Shown here: one piece after another, positions 27,445 to 36,282 of the stretch
Numbering within the stretch: position 1 is the first letter of the stretch
How the letters are laid out: each line of letters starts with the position of its first letter
Source: CAYVTV01 sp964526475
GTDB lineage: Bacteria; Bacteroidota; Bacteroidia; Bacteroidales; GCA-2748055
Direction of reading: 5' to 3'
Length of the DNA: 64,000 nucleotides
NCBI GenBank assembly: GCA_964526475.1
Contig: CAZGKF010000001.1
Location: 62,001-126,000, forward strand
Notes under the pieces: generated by a model
The model's input: the letters and a program-made list of their open reading frames with translations, nothing else
Database searches by the model: none
Told to the model about the DNA's origin: nothing
Translations under genes and position numbers: made by a program

Positions 27445-29495
27445 TTTGGAGATTTAGCAATTACCAGCTTCTTTTTGATCAATCTGTTATTATGTTCAAT
27501 CGTAATTATATAAACACCGGAAGAAAACTCCGGAACTTTGAATCTTGCCAGTTTTTCTTCCTTTATCTCATAATCAGCTATAAGGATCCCATTTGTACTG
27601 TATATTTTCATTCTGCTTCCAGTCATTATTCCGTCAGAGGTAAGCCAGAATTCTTCAATAGCAGGATTTGGAAAAATAAGGAATGAATCATCCGTATCTT
27701 CCATTAATAATAATACAGCATCAATAAAATGGACAACCCCATTCAGAGCATTTATGTCTTTCACAATAATATTTGCATAGTCTACAAACAAATTATTTTT
27801 ATTAGTAATTTCAAGCATCCTCCCGGATGATGCTTCTAAAAGCCTTCCATCAGTTAAATCCTGTGTATTCAACTCTGCATTCAGGATATGATTTCTTACA
27901 ATAAAGAGAAGATCATCTGATGAAGTGGAAAAAAGTGTATTAAAAGTTGTGGGAGGCAGGTCCTTAAATGCTTTATCAACAGGAGCGAAAACTGTATAAG
28001 GACCTTTGTCTGTAAGATCTGCAGCCAGGTCTGTTAATAATATCGCTTCTTTAAAATATTCATGATCAGTACTATGGGCAATTATTTCCATAATATTAGC
28101 TGTCGGGCCAGGAATAAAAAACGGGTCATATCCGATTACAGCCAAAGACCCTGTATTTTTTTCATCTAACCAGGATTTAAGTTGTTTTGTTGAGGGGGAG
28201 TAATAATCCCAGCACATATGAAACTTTGAGAAATAATCGTTCACCGGATTTGCGCATGTTGCGTCACCTCCCGTCAGATTTCCAACAATCATTTTATTAT
28301 TATTAAACAGTGGGGAACCGGAAGAACCTCCCTCAGTTGCTCCCTCATCCCAACGTGTTACTCTCCAGAACCCATTTGGGACAGACTCGTTTAACCATGA
28401 GGGAGGATTTACTGGCTGATATTGACTTGTAACTGGGTCATTCTCAACGGAAATTTTTTTCACATCTCCCATAGGATGATGAATGCATACCGATGAGGAA
28501 GCGGGACTGGTTGTTCTGGTCCATCCTGCAAAATATGGATTATAGCTTTCAGGGATATCTTCAGATAAAAGCAGAAGGCTAAAGTCAAGGCTGTCGGATG
28601 TAGCCTTTATCACGGAACCTGCAGTTGTGCGGTTAACCTGACCATCAGGGCCGTCACACTCAGGAGATTCGTATTCAAAGTAGAAAACAGCCGATTCAGC
28701 TGAAAAGGCGGTGCTAATACAATGATTAGCAGTTAATAGATATGGAACTCCATCAGAATTTGTATTATTAATAAGCGTTCCGGTACATAATTCAGATAAG
28801 GAAGTTGTAGATCTTTTAAAGATTATCCGACAAACGGACCTTTTTACCTCCTGCCAAAATTCACCTGAAGGGCAGTTAATATCTACATTACAGTTGCCGG
28901 ATAAGCCATAACGACCATCTTTATAATCGCTTATACCGAACAGGTCAATGAATGCATGTGATACTGTCCCAACCTCGAGTCTTCCGAAATCAATGAGCTT
29001 TTCAGATACCTGTAATTCAATAATTACTTTTTCGCCCGGAATAAAGGAAACAGGTAAATTTCCCGAGATCTTATTACTGCGGTGATCAAAACTACCGCGG
29101 ATATCAGTCTGCTCAGGATTGTATATGAATATCCTTGCTCCCTCCTGTAATAAAAATTCATTAAAAAATATCCCTATAGCAAATGCCTCTTCTGAATATA
29201 TTTCAAGCCGCCATAACCTTACTCCATCGTCAGTCTGTTGCCAATAACCGGAATTAGATGTATTAAAGTTCACTTCATAATTCCAGGCTACAGGCAAGGG
29301 TTTTTTACCATCCGGAATCTCACTTGATTTTATCTCCTTTAAAACCTGATTATAATCAAACCCTGGCATCCGAACCATTTCATGAACTGCTTTTCTGGTT
29401 TCGTAAGGGTATGGTTTCCCACCGTATGACACCTGTGCAGATAGCTTACCGGTAAGAATAAACAAAGAAAAAATATAGAAAAGTTTTCTCCTCAA
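27441..29495 (-). CDS. Secreted trypsin-like serine protease with fasciclin domain and T9SS tail
   Basis: A 684-residue exported protein. Signal peptide 1-20; trypsin-fold protease at about 205-440 with catalytic His258 (TANHC), Asp304 (LDFSLL) and Ser392 (GGSSGSP); a fasciclin domain at about 467-598; and a C-terminal type IX secretion domain from about 605 (IFPNP motif). The catalytic triad is intact, so it should be active on the surface or outside the cell. It lies in the cobalamin-riboswitch operon, between the DUF4465 gene and btuF, overlapping btuF by 4 bases. A protease is not a normal part of B12 uptake; it may free cobamides from carrier proteins. Confidence 0.82.
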   Translation of the reverse strand: MRRKLFYIFSLFILTGKLSAQVSYGGKPYPYETRKAVHEMVRMPGFDYNQVLKEIKSSEIPDGKKPLPVAWNYEVNFNTSNSGYWQQTDDGVRLWRLEIYSEEAFAIGIFFNEFLLQEGARIFIYNPEQTDIRGSFDHRSNKISGNLPVSFIPGEKVIIELQVSEKLIDFGRLEVGTVSHAFIDLFGISDYKDGRYGLSGNCNVDINCPSGEFWQEVKRSVCRIIFKRSTTSLSELCTGTLINNTNSDGVPYLLTANHCISTAFSAESAVFYFEYESPECDGPDGQVNRTTAGSVIKATSDSLDFSLLLLSEDIPESYNPYFAGWTRTTSPASSSVCIHHPMGDVKKISVENDPVTSQYQPVNPPSWLNESVPNGFWRVTRWDEGATEGGSSGSPLFNNNKMIVGNLTGGDATCANPVNDYFSKFHMCWDYYSPSTKQLKSWLDEKNTGSLAVIGYDPFFIPGPTANIMEIIAHSTDHEYFKEAILLTDLAADLTDKGPYTVFAPVDKAFKDLPPTTFNTLFSTSSDDLLFIVRNHILNAELNTQDLTDGRLLEASSGRMLEITNKNNLFVDYANIIVKDINALNGVVHFIDAVLLLMEDTDDSFLIFPNPAIEEFWLTSDGIMTGSRMKIYSTNGILIADYEIKEEKLARFKVPEFSSGVYIITIEHNNRLIKKKLVIAKSPN

Positions 29496-29559
29496 GAATC
29501 TATCTTTTTATAATAATTTACTAAAGTTTCGAAGATGTTCATATCATGCATTAATGAAA

Positions 29560-30285
29560 CTATTCTAACAATTCTCCCCTGATATTATCAATACAAACAT
29601 ATGTGGGAGTAAGAATTCCCCATTCATTCTTTTTTGATGAATCGAATGAAAATATAAGATATTTTACGAACCCCAGAGGAGAAAGATCAATGTTTGTCCA
29701 TACATTACCAATAAAATCAGGTAATCCATCTTCATTCCTGAAATCAGCAAGACTTACTAAGAAACTACCTGTCTCAATCCCATTTTCGTTTACACCCTTT
29801 ATCATTAAATGGAAATAATCCGGGTCATTTCCACTTTCACCACCATATTTACTGGTAAATTGATCTCCATTTAACATCGAATAATAAGCATATGTAGAGT
29901 TACAAAGTGAAATATTCGTAACTCTTTCAGGCACGTAAAAAGCGATGGTATCAGCAAGAAAAGAATAAAGTACCGCATATTTTGGTGATCCATTGGCACC
30001 CTTACCGGCAATACTGCTATATTGATTTTCATAGCCGGAAGTTTGGGTATCTGTATTATTTGATACAGCAAAACCATACCAGCTTTGCCAATCACTATCA
30101 TAAACATTTCGGAAAAAAGCATTCCCTGAGGAAAAACCTCCGCTTCCATCCGACCCATTCCAATATCCATCAACTCCAAGTGTTATTTTCTCAAAATCAA
30201 TAAAATCAGTTGGAATATCATCTTTTTTACATCCTGTAAAAAAGGTAACTACCAGTGCAGTGACAATAAAAAATTTGGCTTTCAT
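29560..30285 (-). CDS. DUF4465 lipoprotein, probable cobamide-binding surface protein
   Basis: A 241-residue predicted lipoprotein (lipobox TGC, Cys19), rich in Gly, Ser, Asn and Tyr. Segments such as GYWNGSDGSGGF, WYGFAVSN and TQTSGYENQYSS are typical of DUF4465. Family members are common beside cobalamin riboswitches in Bacteroidota, and the B12-binding BtuH proteins come from comparable loci; the link to BtuH is from memory and not proven by the sequence. It is the first gene after the riboswitch. Confidence 0.75.
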   Translation of the reverse strand: MKAKFFIVTALVVTFFTGCKKDDIPTDFIDFEKITLGVDGYWNGSDGSGGFSSGNAFFRNVYDSDWQSWYGFAVSNNTDTQTSGYENQYSSIAGKGANGSPKYAVLYSFLADTIAFYVPERVTNISLCNSTYAYYSMLNGDQFTSKYGGESGNDPDYFHLMIKGVNENGIETGSFLVSLADFRNEDGLPDFIGNVWTNIDLSPLGFVKYLIFSFDSSKKNEWGILTPTYVCIDNIRGELLE

Positions 30286-30430
30286 AATAATTTAAAATTA
30301 GGTTATAAATATACGTAATTAACAGATTAAATATCAATCAACATCTTATATTAATTAAGGATTAGGGGAATAATAAATCAGAGTCATAGTCCTTGCTTTT
30401 TTTCCCGAAAGCCTTTAACAAACAATAAAT

Positions 30431-30612
30431 ACTGGCAGGTCTTCTGACTTTTCCCTTTACATCAGCCTTCCCATAGTGCATTATACACCACAGTGGCATG
30501 GTCGATGTAAAACATCCGGGAATTACAGCAGCGGGTACTGTACAGGATTTACACCTGTTTCCCTATTTACTCCATCGGTGATAACCTTCAGGAATACCAG
30601 CAGAACAAAAGT
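30431..30612 (-). ncRNA. Cobalamin (B12) riboswitch
   Basis: Read on the minus strand, the conserved aptamer blocks occur in order: GGTATTCCTGAAGGTTATCA, an ATAGGGAAACAGGTG block, CCTGTACAGTACCCGC, CTGTAA, the B12 box with CCATGCCACTG, GGGAAGGC, and AGTCAGAAGACCTGCC. It lies about 145 bases upstream of the DUF4465 gene and so controls the B12 operon (repressed when B12 is abundant). I see no strong terminator between it and the gene, which suggests translational or weak transcriptional control. Confidence 0.95.
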
Positions 30613-30808
30613 AGTAAAAAATCATTTCGAACTATGCTCTCGAAAAAAAAAATATTATTACAACGGGGCACTAAAAACCTTTCAATTCTAATATTATTAA
30701 AGGGCTCATTGTTTTTGTTAACATTTTGACGTGAATAAGTTTTTGTTTTTAACTTTGATGATCTGATATAATACTGGCGATATTTTTTATACCATAGCTT
30801 ATAATCAT

Positions 30809-31000
30809 GTGTCTGCTCCGAAAAGTAAATTCACCCCTACCTGCCAGCCGGTAGACTGGATTCCCCTACTCGCCTTCGCGAAGCTTCAGCGAAGCAAGGA
30901 AGGGGACTTTAGTAAATTGCTCGTTATTAGGCACTCCCCCTTTTGGGGGTCGGGGGTAAAACAGTTGTGAACAGAATTTTTTACTTTTCGGAGTGGACTC
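30809..31000. mobile_element. MITE-like element with terminal inverted repeats
   Basis: A 192-base segment bounded by inverted repeats. The core CTCCGAAAAGTAAA (30816-30829) is repeated in inverse orientation at 30980-30993, and the outer 7 bases match at 4 positions. Inside are a CTTCGCGAAG palindrome, a GCTTC/GAAGC hairpin and a CCCCC/GGGGG hairpin. It codes for nothing, so it is too small for an autonomous insertion sequence. The right end is 20 bases from the ligA start. Confidence 0.55.
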
Positions 31001-31020
31001 AATCATTGTATTTTGAAACC

Positions 31021-33030
31021 ATGAAGAAAGAGGAAATTAAGCAAAGGGTTGATATGTTAAGAAAACAACTTGACGAGCATAATTATTTGTATTATGTATT
31101 AGCCCGCCCTGTGATATCCGATTTTGAATATGATCACATGATGAATGAACTCATAAGACTTGAGAAGGAGAATCCTGAATTTTATAATGAATATAGTCCT
31201 TCCCAGAGAATAGGCAGTGATATTAATCTGGAATTCAAACAGGTTACACATATTTATCCAATGTTGTCATTAAGTAACGCATACAAAAAAGAAGAGTTAT
31301 TCGATTTCGACACACGCGTTAAAAAAATGATTAATGAGCCATTCGATTATGTATGCGAACTTAAATATGATGGAGTTGCCATAAGTATTACTTATTCAGG
31401 AGGAGTAATGCTAAGGGCTGCCACAAGGGGTGATGGGAATCAGGGTGATGATGTAACAAGAAATGTAAAAACAATTCGCAGTATCCCGTTAAAACTTATT
31501 GAAGGATCAGGTTACCCGGAATTATTTGAGATCAGGGGAGAAATCTTCATTCCTGCTAATGGATTTAAAAATATGAATCGGGAGAAAGCAGAAGCAGGGG
31601 AACTCCCATTTGCAAATCCAAGAAATGCAGCTGCAGGAACACTCAAACTTCAAAACTCATTTATTGTATCAAAGCGACCTCTTGATTGTTTTCTTTATTC
31701 TTTATCAGGTGACGCCCTACCCTTTGATAATCATTACGATAATTTAATAAATGCAAAGAAATGGGGATTTAAAATTCCTGATATAATTTCAAAACAATCC
31801 ACAATTAATGATGTTATTCATTTCATTGATTACTGGGAAAAAAGAAGAAAAGATCTTGCTTTTGATACCGATGGTGTTGTTATTAAAGTGAATTCATTAA
31901 ATTATCAAAGGCAGTTAGGGTCAACTGCCAAAGCCTATCGTTGGGCAATTGCATTTAAATATATTCCCGAGCAGGTTTCAACCCGGCTCCTGAGCATCTC
32001 TTTTCAGGTTGGTCGAACCGGAGCAGTTACCCCGGTAGCCAATCTCAAACCTGTTCATCTTGCTGGCACAGTTGTAAAAAGAGCCAGTTTGCATAATGCC
32101 GACCACATGGCTATGCTTGGTTTACATCAAAATGATACAGTATATGTTGAAAAAGGCGGGGAGATAATTCCAAAAATTGTTGGTATTGATATTTTGCAAA
32201 GAAACTCAGAAGCTCTGCCATACCAATTTATCAGTAATTGCCCTGAATGTGGCACCCAACTTATAAAAAATCCTGAAGAAGCAGCGCATTACTGTCCCAA
32301 TACTCACACCTGCCCTCCTCAGATCAAAGGGAGACTTGAACATTTCATCAGCCGGAAAGCAATGAATATTAAAGCAGCTGAGGCAACTATTGATCAACTT
32401 TTCAGACACAAACTTGTGAGGGATATAAGTGACCTGTTCAAATTGCATTATTCTCAACTTATTTTGCTTGAGAGATTTGCGGAAAAATCAGCAAAAAATC
32501 TACTTCAAAGTATTGAGGATTCTAAAAAGACTTCCTTTCCGCGCGTCTTATTTGCATTGGGAATAAGGTATGTAGGTGAAACAGTAGCAAAAAAGCTTGC
32601 AATCCATTTCAAATCTATTCAAAATATTGCCAAAGCCGGTTTCGATGAATTAACTGAAGTGGAAGAAATAGGTGAAAGAATTGCAGACAGCCTTATTTCT
32701 TTCTTTAATAATTCTGATAACCTGCGCATAATTAATGAATTAGAATCTTACGGTTTGCAATTCACTCTGGCAGATCAAAATCTTGAAAAAGAATCTAACC
32801 GCTTGAACGGAAAGAGTTTTGTAATTTCAGGTGTCTTTAATAAATATTCCAGAGAAAAACTAAAAAACCTGATAGAAGTTAACGGGGGAAAAAATCTATC
32901 ATCCGTAAGTACCAGAACAGATTACTTATTGGCAGGAAACAATCCCGGACCTGATAAAATCAGGAAATGCAAAGAGCTCAATATTAAAATAATTAACGAG
33001 GATGATTTTACGGAAATGATTAATTATTGA
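31021..33030 (+). CDS. ligA: NAD-dependent DNA ligase
   Basis: Seals nicks using NAD+. The adenylation lysine is Lys115 in KYDG, the zinc finger has four cysteines (CPEC with AHYCPNTHTCPPQ), followed by helix-hairpin-helix motifs and a C-terminal BRCT domain (SFVISGVFNKYSREK). With the ATG at 31021 it has 669 residues, as expected. The frame is open upstream to 30943, but that part comes from the MITE-like repeat and is not conserved. Confidence 0.96.
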   Translation: MKKEEIKQRVDMLRKQLDEHNYLYYVLARPVISDFEYDHMMNELIRLEKENPEFYNEYSPSQRIGSDINLEFKQVTHIYPMLSLSNAYKKEELFDFDTRVKKMINEPFDYVCELKYDGVAISITYSGGVMLRAATRGDGNQGDDVTRNVKTIRSIPLKLIEGSGYPELFEIRGEIFIPANGFKNMNREKAEAGELPFANPRNAAAGTLKLQNSFIVSKRPLDCFLYSLSGDALPFDNHYDNLINAKKWGFKIPDIISKQSTINDVIHFIDYWEKRRKDLAFDTDGVVIKVNSLNYQRQLGSTAKAYRWAIAFKYIPEQVSTRLLSISFQVGRTGAVTPVANLKPVHLAGTVVKRASLHNADHMAMLGLHQNDTVYVEKGGEIIPKIVGIDILQRNSEALPYQFISNCPECGTQLIKNPEEAAHYCPNTHTCPPQIKGRLEHFISRKAMNIKAAEATIDQLFRHKLVRDISDLFKLHYSQLILLERFAEKSAKNLLQSIEDSKKTSFPRVLFALGIRYVGETVAKKLAIHFKSIQNIAKAGFDELTEVEEIGERIADSLISFFNNSDNLRIINELESYGLQFTLADQNLEKESNRLNGKSFVISGVFNKYSREKLKNLIEVNGGKNLSSVSTRTDYLLAGNNPGPDKIRKCKELNIKIINEDDFTEMINY

Positions 33031-33076
33031 TACATTAAACCACTCTGATTCCTTAACTTTTTTGTAATATTGCAAA

Positions 33077-33646
33077 GTGAAATTGTTTTCTAACATAAGA
33101 TTAAAAGCAGGTAGTTGGTCATTACGGAAAAGAGTCTCCCGTATGAAAAGGAAGAAAATAGTTCATAATTTTAATACCGCAAAAAGAGCAGGGATTGTTT
33201 TCGATGCATCTAAACCCGAAGGATTTCAGCATGTAACAAAATTCAGAAAGTATCTTTCATCCCGTAAAATATCTTCAGTCATTATTGGATATGTTGACGC
33301 TGATGATATTTCTGGAGAACTTATTCTATGGGAAAATTGCCATTTTTTTTGCAGGAAGGATCTTGATCTTTTATACCGCCCAAAAAAACCACAAGTATTA
33401 TCTTTCATTCATGAAAATACAGATATATTATTTGATCTTTGTTTAACAACTCACTTTCCGCTTCAATATATATCAGCCTTAACGCCTTCATCTTTTAAAG
33501 TCGGGAAATATTCTGATTCGCCAAATGATCTGGATCTCATGATCAATATTAAGGAAAACCAGGATATAGAATATTTTATAGATCAAATAATACATTACGT
33601 TAATCTGTTAAATAACCCTGCTGAATTATCATTAAAACAAAACTAA
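33077..33646 (+). CDS. Hypothetical protein conserved in Bacteroidota
   Basis: A 189-residue basic-then-acidic protein starting with GTG. The N terminus is rich in Arg and Lys (SWSLRKRVSRMKRKKIVHN), followed by a mixed alpha/beta region ending PNDLDLMINIKENQDIEYF. It resembles a small protein often found beside dapA in this phylum, perhaps the DUF6913 family, but that name is from memory. It lies 46 bases after ligA and 2 bases before dapA, so it is co-transcribed with dapA. Function unknown. Confidence 0.6.
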   Translation: MKLFSNIRLKAGSWSLRKRVSRMKRKKIVHNFNTAKRAGIVFDASKPEGFQHVTKFRKYLSSRKISSVIIGYVDADDISGELILWENCHFFCRKDLDLLYRPKKPQVLSFIHENTDILFDLCLTTHFPLQYISALTPSSFKVGKYSDSPNDLDLMINIKENQDIEYFIDQIIHYVNLLNNPAELSLKQN

Positions 33647-33648
33647 TT

Positions 33649-34548
33649 ATGTCTTACAAAGATTTCACAGGTACAGGAGTTGCCTTAATCACCCCTTTAA
33701 GAAAAGACGGAAGCATTGATTTCAAATCCATGGAAAAAATAATCGAACATGTTATCTCCAATGGCGTTGATTATCTTGTCGTATTAGGTACCACAGGAGA
33801 AACTCCGGTATTATCAAAAGATGAGAAGAAAGCCTTAGTTAGTTTTGTGGTGGAATTTACCGATAATAAAATTCCAATAGTTGTTGGTATTGGAGGCAAT
33901 TATACAAATGCTGTTATTGAACATATCAAAGAAACTGATTTTAATGGTATTGATGCAATACTAAGTGTCGCTCCCTATTATAACAAACCCTCCCAAACCG
34001 GCCTCTTTGAACATTTCCATGCTATTGCCAGCACCAGTCCGGTACCGGTTATAATATACAATGTGCCTGGAAGAACAGGCTCCAATATTGCAACTGAAAC
34101 TGTACTGAAACTTTCTCCTGATTCAAGAAGCAATATAATTGCTGTTAAGGAGGCATCGGGGAATTTATCTCAGGTGATGTCTATTATTAAAAACAAACAT
34201 ACCGGTTTTAAAGTTATCTCAGGTGATGACGCATTAACTTTTTCATTAATTGCTTTGGGGGGGGCAGGTGTTATCTCCGTAATTGCCAATGCGTTTCCAG
34301 CAGAATTTTCATCAATGGTGAGACTTACTCTAAATAATAAGCTTGAAGAAGCCAGAAAAATTCATTACAGCCTTTTGCCTGTTATTGATGCAATCTTCTC
34401 GGAAGGTAGTCCGGCAGGTATTAAAGCAGTAATGGATATATTGGGCTTTTCAAAAAATTACCTGAGGCTTCCCCTTGTTCCGGTTAGCAATGATCTTTAC
34501 AAGAAGTTGGAAAAAATGGTTACTTCTTTGAAAGACAAAAAACTCTGA
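33649..34548 (+). CDS. dapA: 4-hydroxy-tetrahydrodipicolinate synthase
   Basis: Condenses pyruvate with aspartate semialdehyde for lysine and diaminopimelate synthesis. TIM-barrel enzyme of 299 residues with GTTGETPVL near 48-56, the catalytic tyrosine in VIIYNVPGRTG, and the Schiff-base lysine in AVKEASGN. It is transcribed with the small upstream gene. Confidence 0.95.
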   Translation: MSYKDFTGTGVALITPLRKDGSIDFKSMEKIIEHVISNGVDYLVVLGTTGETPVLSKDEKKALVSFVVEFTDNKIPIVVGIGGNYTNAVIEHIKETDFNGIDAILSVAPYYNKPSQTGLFEHFHAIASTSPVPVIIYNVPGRTGSNIATETVLKLSPDSRSNIIAVKEASGNLSQVMSIIKNKHTGFKVISGDDALTFSLIALGGAGVISVIANAFPAEFSSMVRLTLNNKLEEARKIHYSLLPVIDAIFSEGSPAGIKAVMDILGFSKNYLRLPLVPVSNDLYKKLEKMVTSLKDKKL

Positions 34549-34594
34549 TTATTCCTGCAAAATAATTTTTTTAGATTATAATTGCAATATCAGT

Positions 34595-35260
34595 TTATTC
34601 AAACAGCATCTTCAAATTTTTTAATAAAATTTCTCTCACCTCCTCCATTTCTACTTTTTGCTTTAATTCCCTTTCCATGGAAGTAACCCCATATTTTTGA
34701 AGACCGCATGGGTTGATATAATCGAAATACTTCAAATCTGTATTAACATTAAAAGCGAATCCATGCATAGTAACGTATCGACTGACTCTCACTCCAATAG
34801 CGCAAATTTTCCTTGCAAGGGAAAGATCTTCTGTCTCAAGCCACACTCCGGTAGCACCATCGAATCTATTTCCTTTAATCCCAAAATAATTAAGCGTGTA
34901 AATAATAGCTTCTTCAAGAGTATGAACATATTTCCGTACACTCAATCCCAACTGCTCCAGATCAATAATAGGATATCCAACAATCTGCCCCGGTCCATGG
35001 TAGGTGATATCTCCACCCCTATTGGTTTTAAAAAAACCGGCATTTATTTCTGAAAGAAATTCTTCAGTTATCAGTAAATTATCTGTTCGTCCGCTTTTAC
35101 CTAAAGTATATACATGAGGATGCTCACAGAAAATCAGGTAATTATCCTTTTCACTTTTCCTTTTTAAGAGTTTATTACTAACTATTTCATTATGCAGTTT
35201 TTCCTGTAATTCCAAGGCAATCTTGTAATCTGTAAGTCCAATGTTTAGAAAATGCAACAT
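34595..35260 (-). CDS. lipB: Octanoyltransferase LipB
   Basis: Moves octanoyl from ACP to lipoyl domains, first step of lipoate synthesis. The RGGDITYHGPGQIVGYPI motif and the catalytic cysteine in NPCG (with the lysine in the GVRVSRYVTMHGFAFN region) are present. The 221 residues match the family. It lies 126 bases downstream of lipA on the same strand. Confidence 0.93.
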   Translation of the reverse strand: MLHFLNIGLTDYKIALELQEKLHNEIVSNKLLKRKSEKDNYLIFCEHPHVYTLGKSGRTDNLLITEEFLSEINAGFFKTNRGGDITYHGPGQIVGYPIIDLEQLGLSVRKYVHTLEEAIIYTLNYFGIKGNRFDGATGVWLETEDLSLARKICAIGVRVSRYVTMHGFAFNVNTDLKYFDYINPCGLQKYGVTSMERELKQKVEMEEVREILLKNLKMLFE

Positions 35261-35386
35261 TTCTGAATAAAAACTTTAAGCAAAGATTTTGACTGGCAAT
35301 ATTTTGCCATTAAGCCGGCATCATTTCTTCTCTAAATACGCTCAGATTTTTTCTTTGAGGCAGACACAAAAGGAGTCTTATCTGCA

Positions 35387-36262
35387 TCAGATTCTATTTA
35401 TATGCTTCTCAGAATGGTATGAAGATCTTATAAGAGGTCCGCTTTCCACATGTGAGTATCCCATCTGTAAACCAATATATCTGAATCTTTCAAATACTTC
35501 CGGATTAACATAAGATTTGACCTTCACATGATCGGGTGAAGGTTGAAGGTACTGACCTATAGTGAAAATCTTCACACCGGCATTTCGGACATCATTCATA
35601 GCTTCCTGAACTTCCTCTTCTTTTTCTCCAAGTCCAAGCATAATTCCTGATTTTGCAATGATCCCATTTTCAGCGATATACTTTAAAACCCGAAGACTTA
35701 AGGTATAGCTTGCCCGGGATCTGATCCCGGGAGTCAGTCGTTCTACTGTTTCAATATTATGTGAAATAATTTCAGGTTTTTCATCTATTATCATTTGTAT
35801 CAGACTTTCATCCCCCTGAAAATCAGGGATCAGGGTCTCCATAGTTATCGAGGGATTACCTCTCTTTATTTTTCTGATCGTTTTTGCCCATATCCGGGCT
35901 CCCTGATCAGGCAGATCATCTCTGTTAACGGAAGTGATCACGCAATGTTTTAGTTTTAAGAGCTTTATAATACCGGCTATTTTTCCCGGTTCGGTTTCAT
36001 CAACAGCTTTTGGCCTGGCTGAATTAACATAACAGAAAGAGCAGTTCCTGGTACAAATATTGCCCAGGATCATGAATGTGGCTGTACCGGCACTCCAGCA
36101 TTCTCCCTTATTCGGACAATTACCGCTGGAACAGATCGTATGAAGGTTATTTTCTGATATAAGATTTTTCACAATTGAATAATTCCTGCCTCTGGGAAAC
36201 TGAGCCTTCATCCAGGCTGGTTTTCTAACTGCCTTATCTTCCTTATAGTTTATTTCTTTCAT
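35387..36262 (-). CDS. lipA: Lipoyl synthase
   Basis: Radical-SAM enzyme that inserts two sulfurs into octanoyl groups. Both iron-sulfur clusters are readable: the auxiliary cluster as CSSGNCPNKGEC and the radical-SAM cluster as CTRNCSFC. The C-terminal RSSYHS motif that supplies the serine ligand is present. 291 residues. It follows secA by 20 bases; lipB comes next, completing the lipoate pathway. Confidence 0.95.
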   Translation of the reverse strand: MKEINYKEDKAVRKPAWMKAQFPRGRNYSIVKNLISENNLHTICSSGNCPNKGECWSAGTATFMILGNICTRNCSFCYVNSARPKAVDETEPGKIAGIIKLLKLKHCVITSVNRDDLPDQGARIWAKTIRKIKRGNPSITMETLIPDFQGDESLIQMIIDEKPEIISHNIETVERLTPGIRSRASYTLSLRVLKYIAENGIIAKSGIMLGLGEKEEEVQEAMNDVRNAGVKIFTIGQYLQPSPDHVKVKSYVNPEVFERFRYIGLQMGYSHVESGPLIRSSYHSEKHINRI

Positions 36263-36282
36263 ATACGATTATGAATGAAGAA

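Larger units (their letters stand above)
30286..31020. other. Non-coding gap with riboswitch and MITE-like repeat
   Basis: This 735-base gap holds a leader of about 145 bases, the cobalamin riboswitch (30431-30612), about 195 AT-rich bases with nothing recognised, and the MITE-like element that runs to the ligA start. No convincing open frame is present; plus-strand frames across the riboswitch are shadows. Confidence 0.85.

Noticed and set aside
30943..31020. Extension of the ligA frame upstream to ATG 30943
   Set aside because: The added residues come from the MITE-like repeat and the family N terminus begins at 31021.
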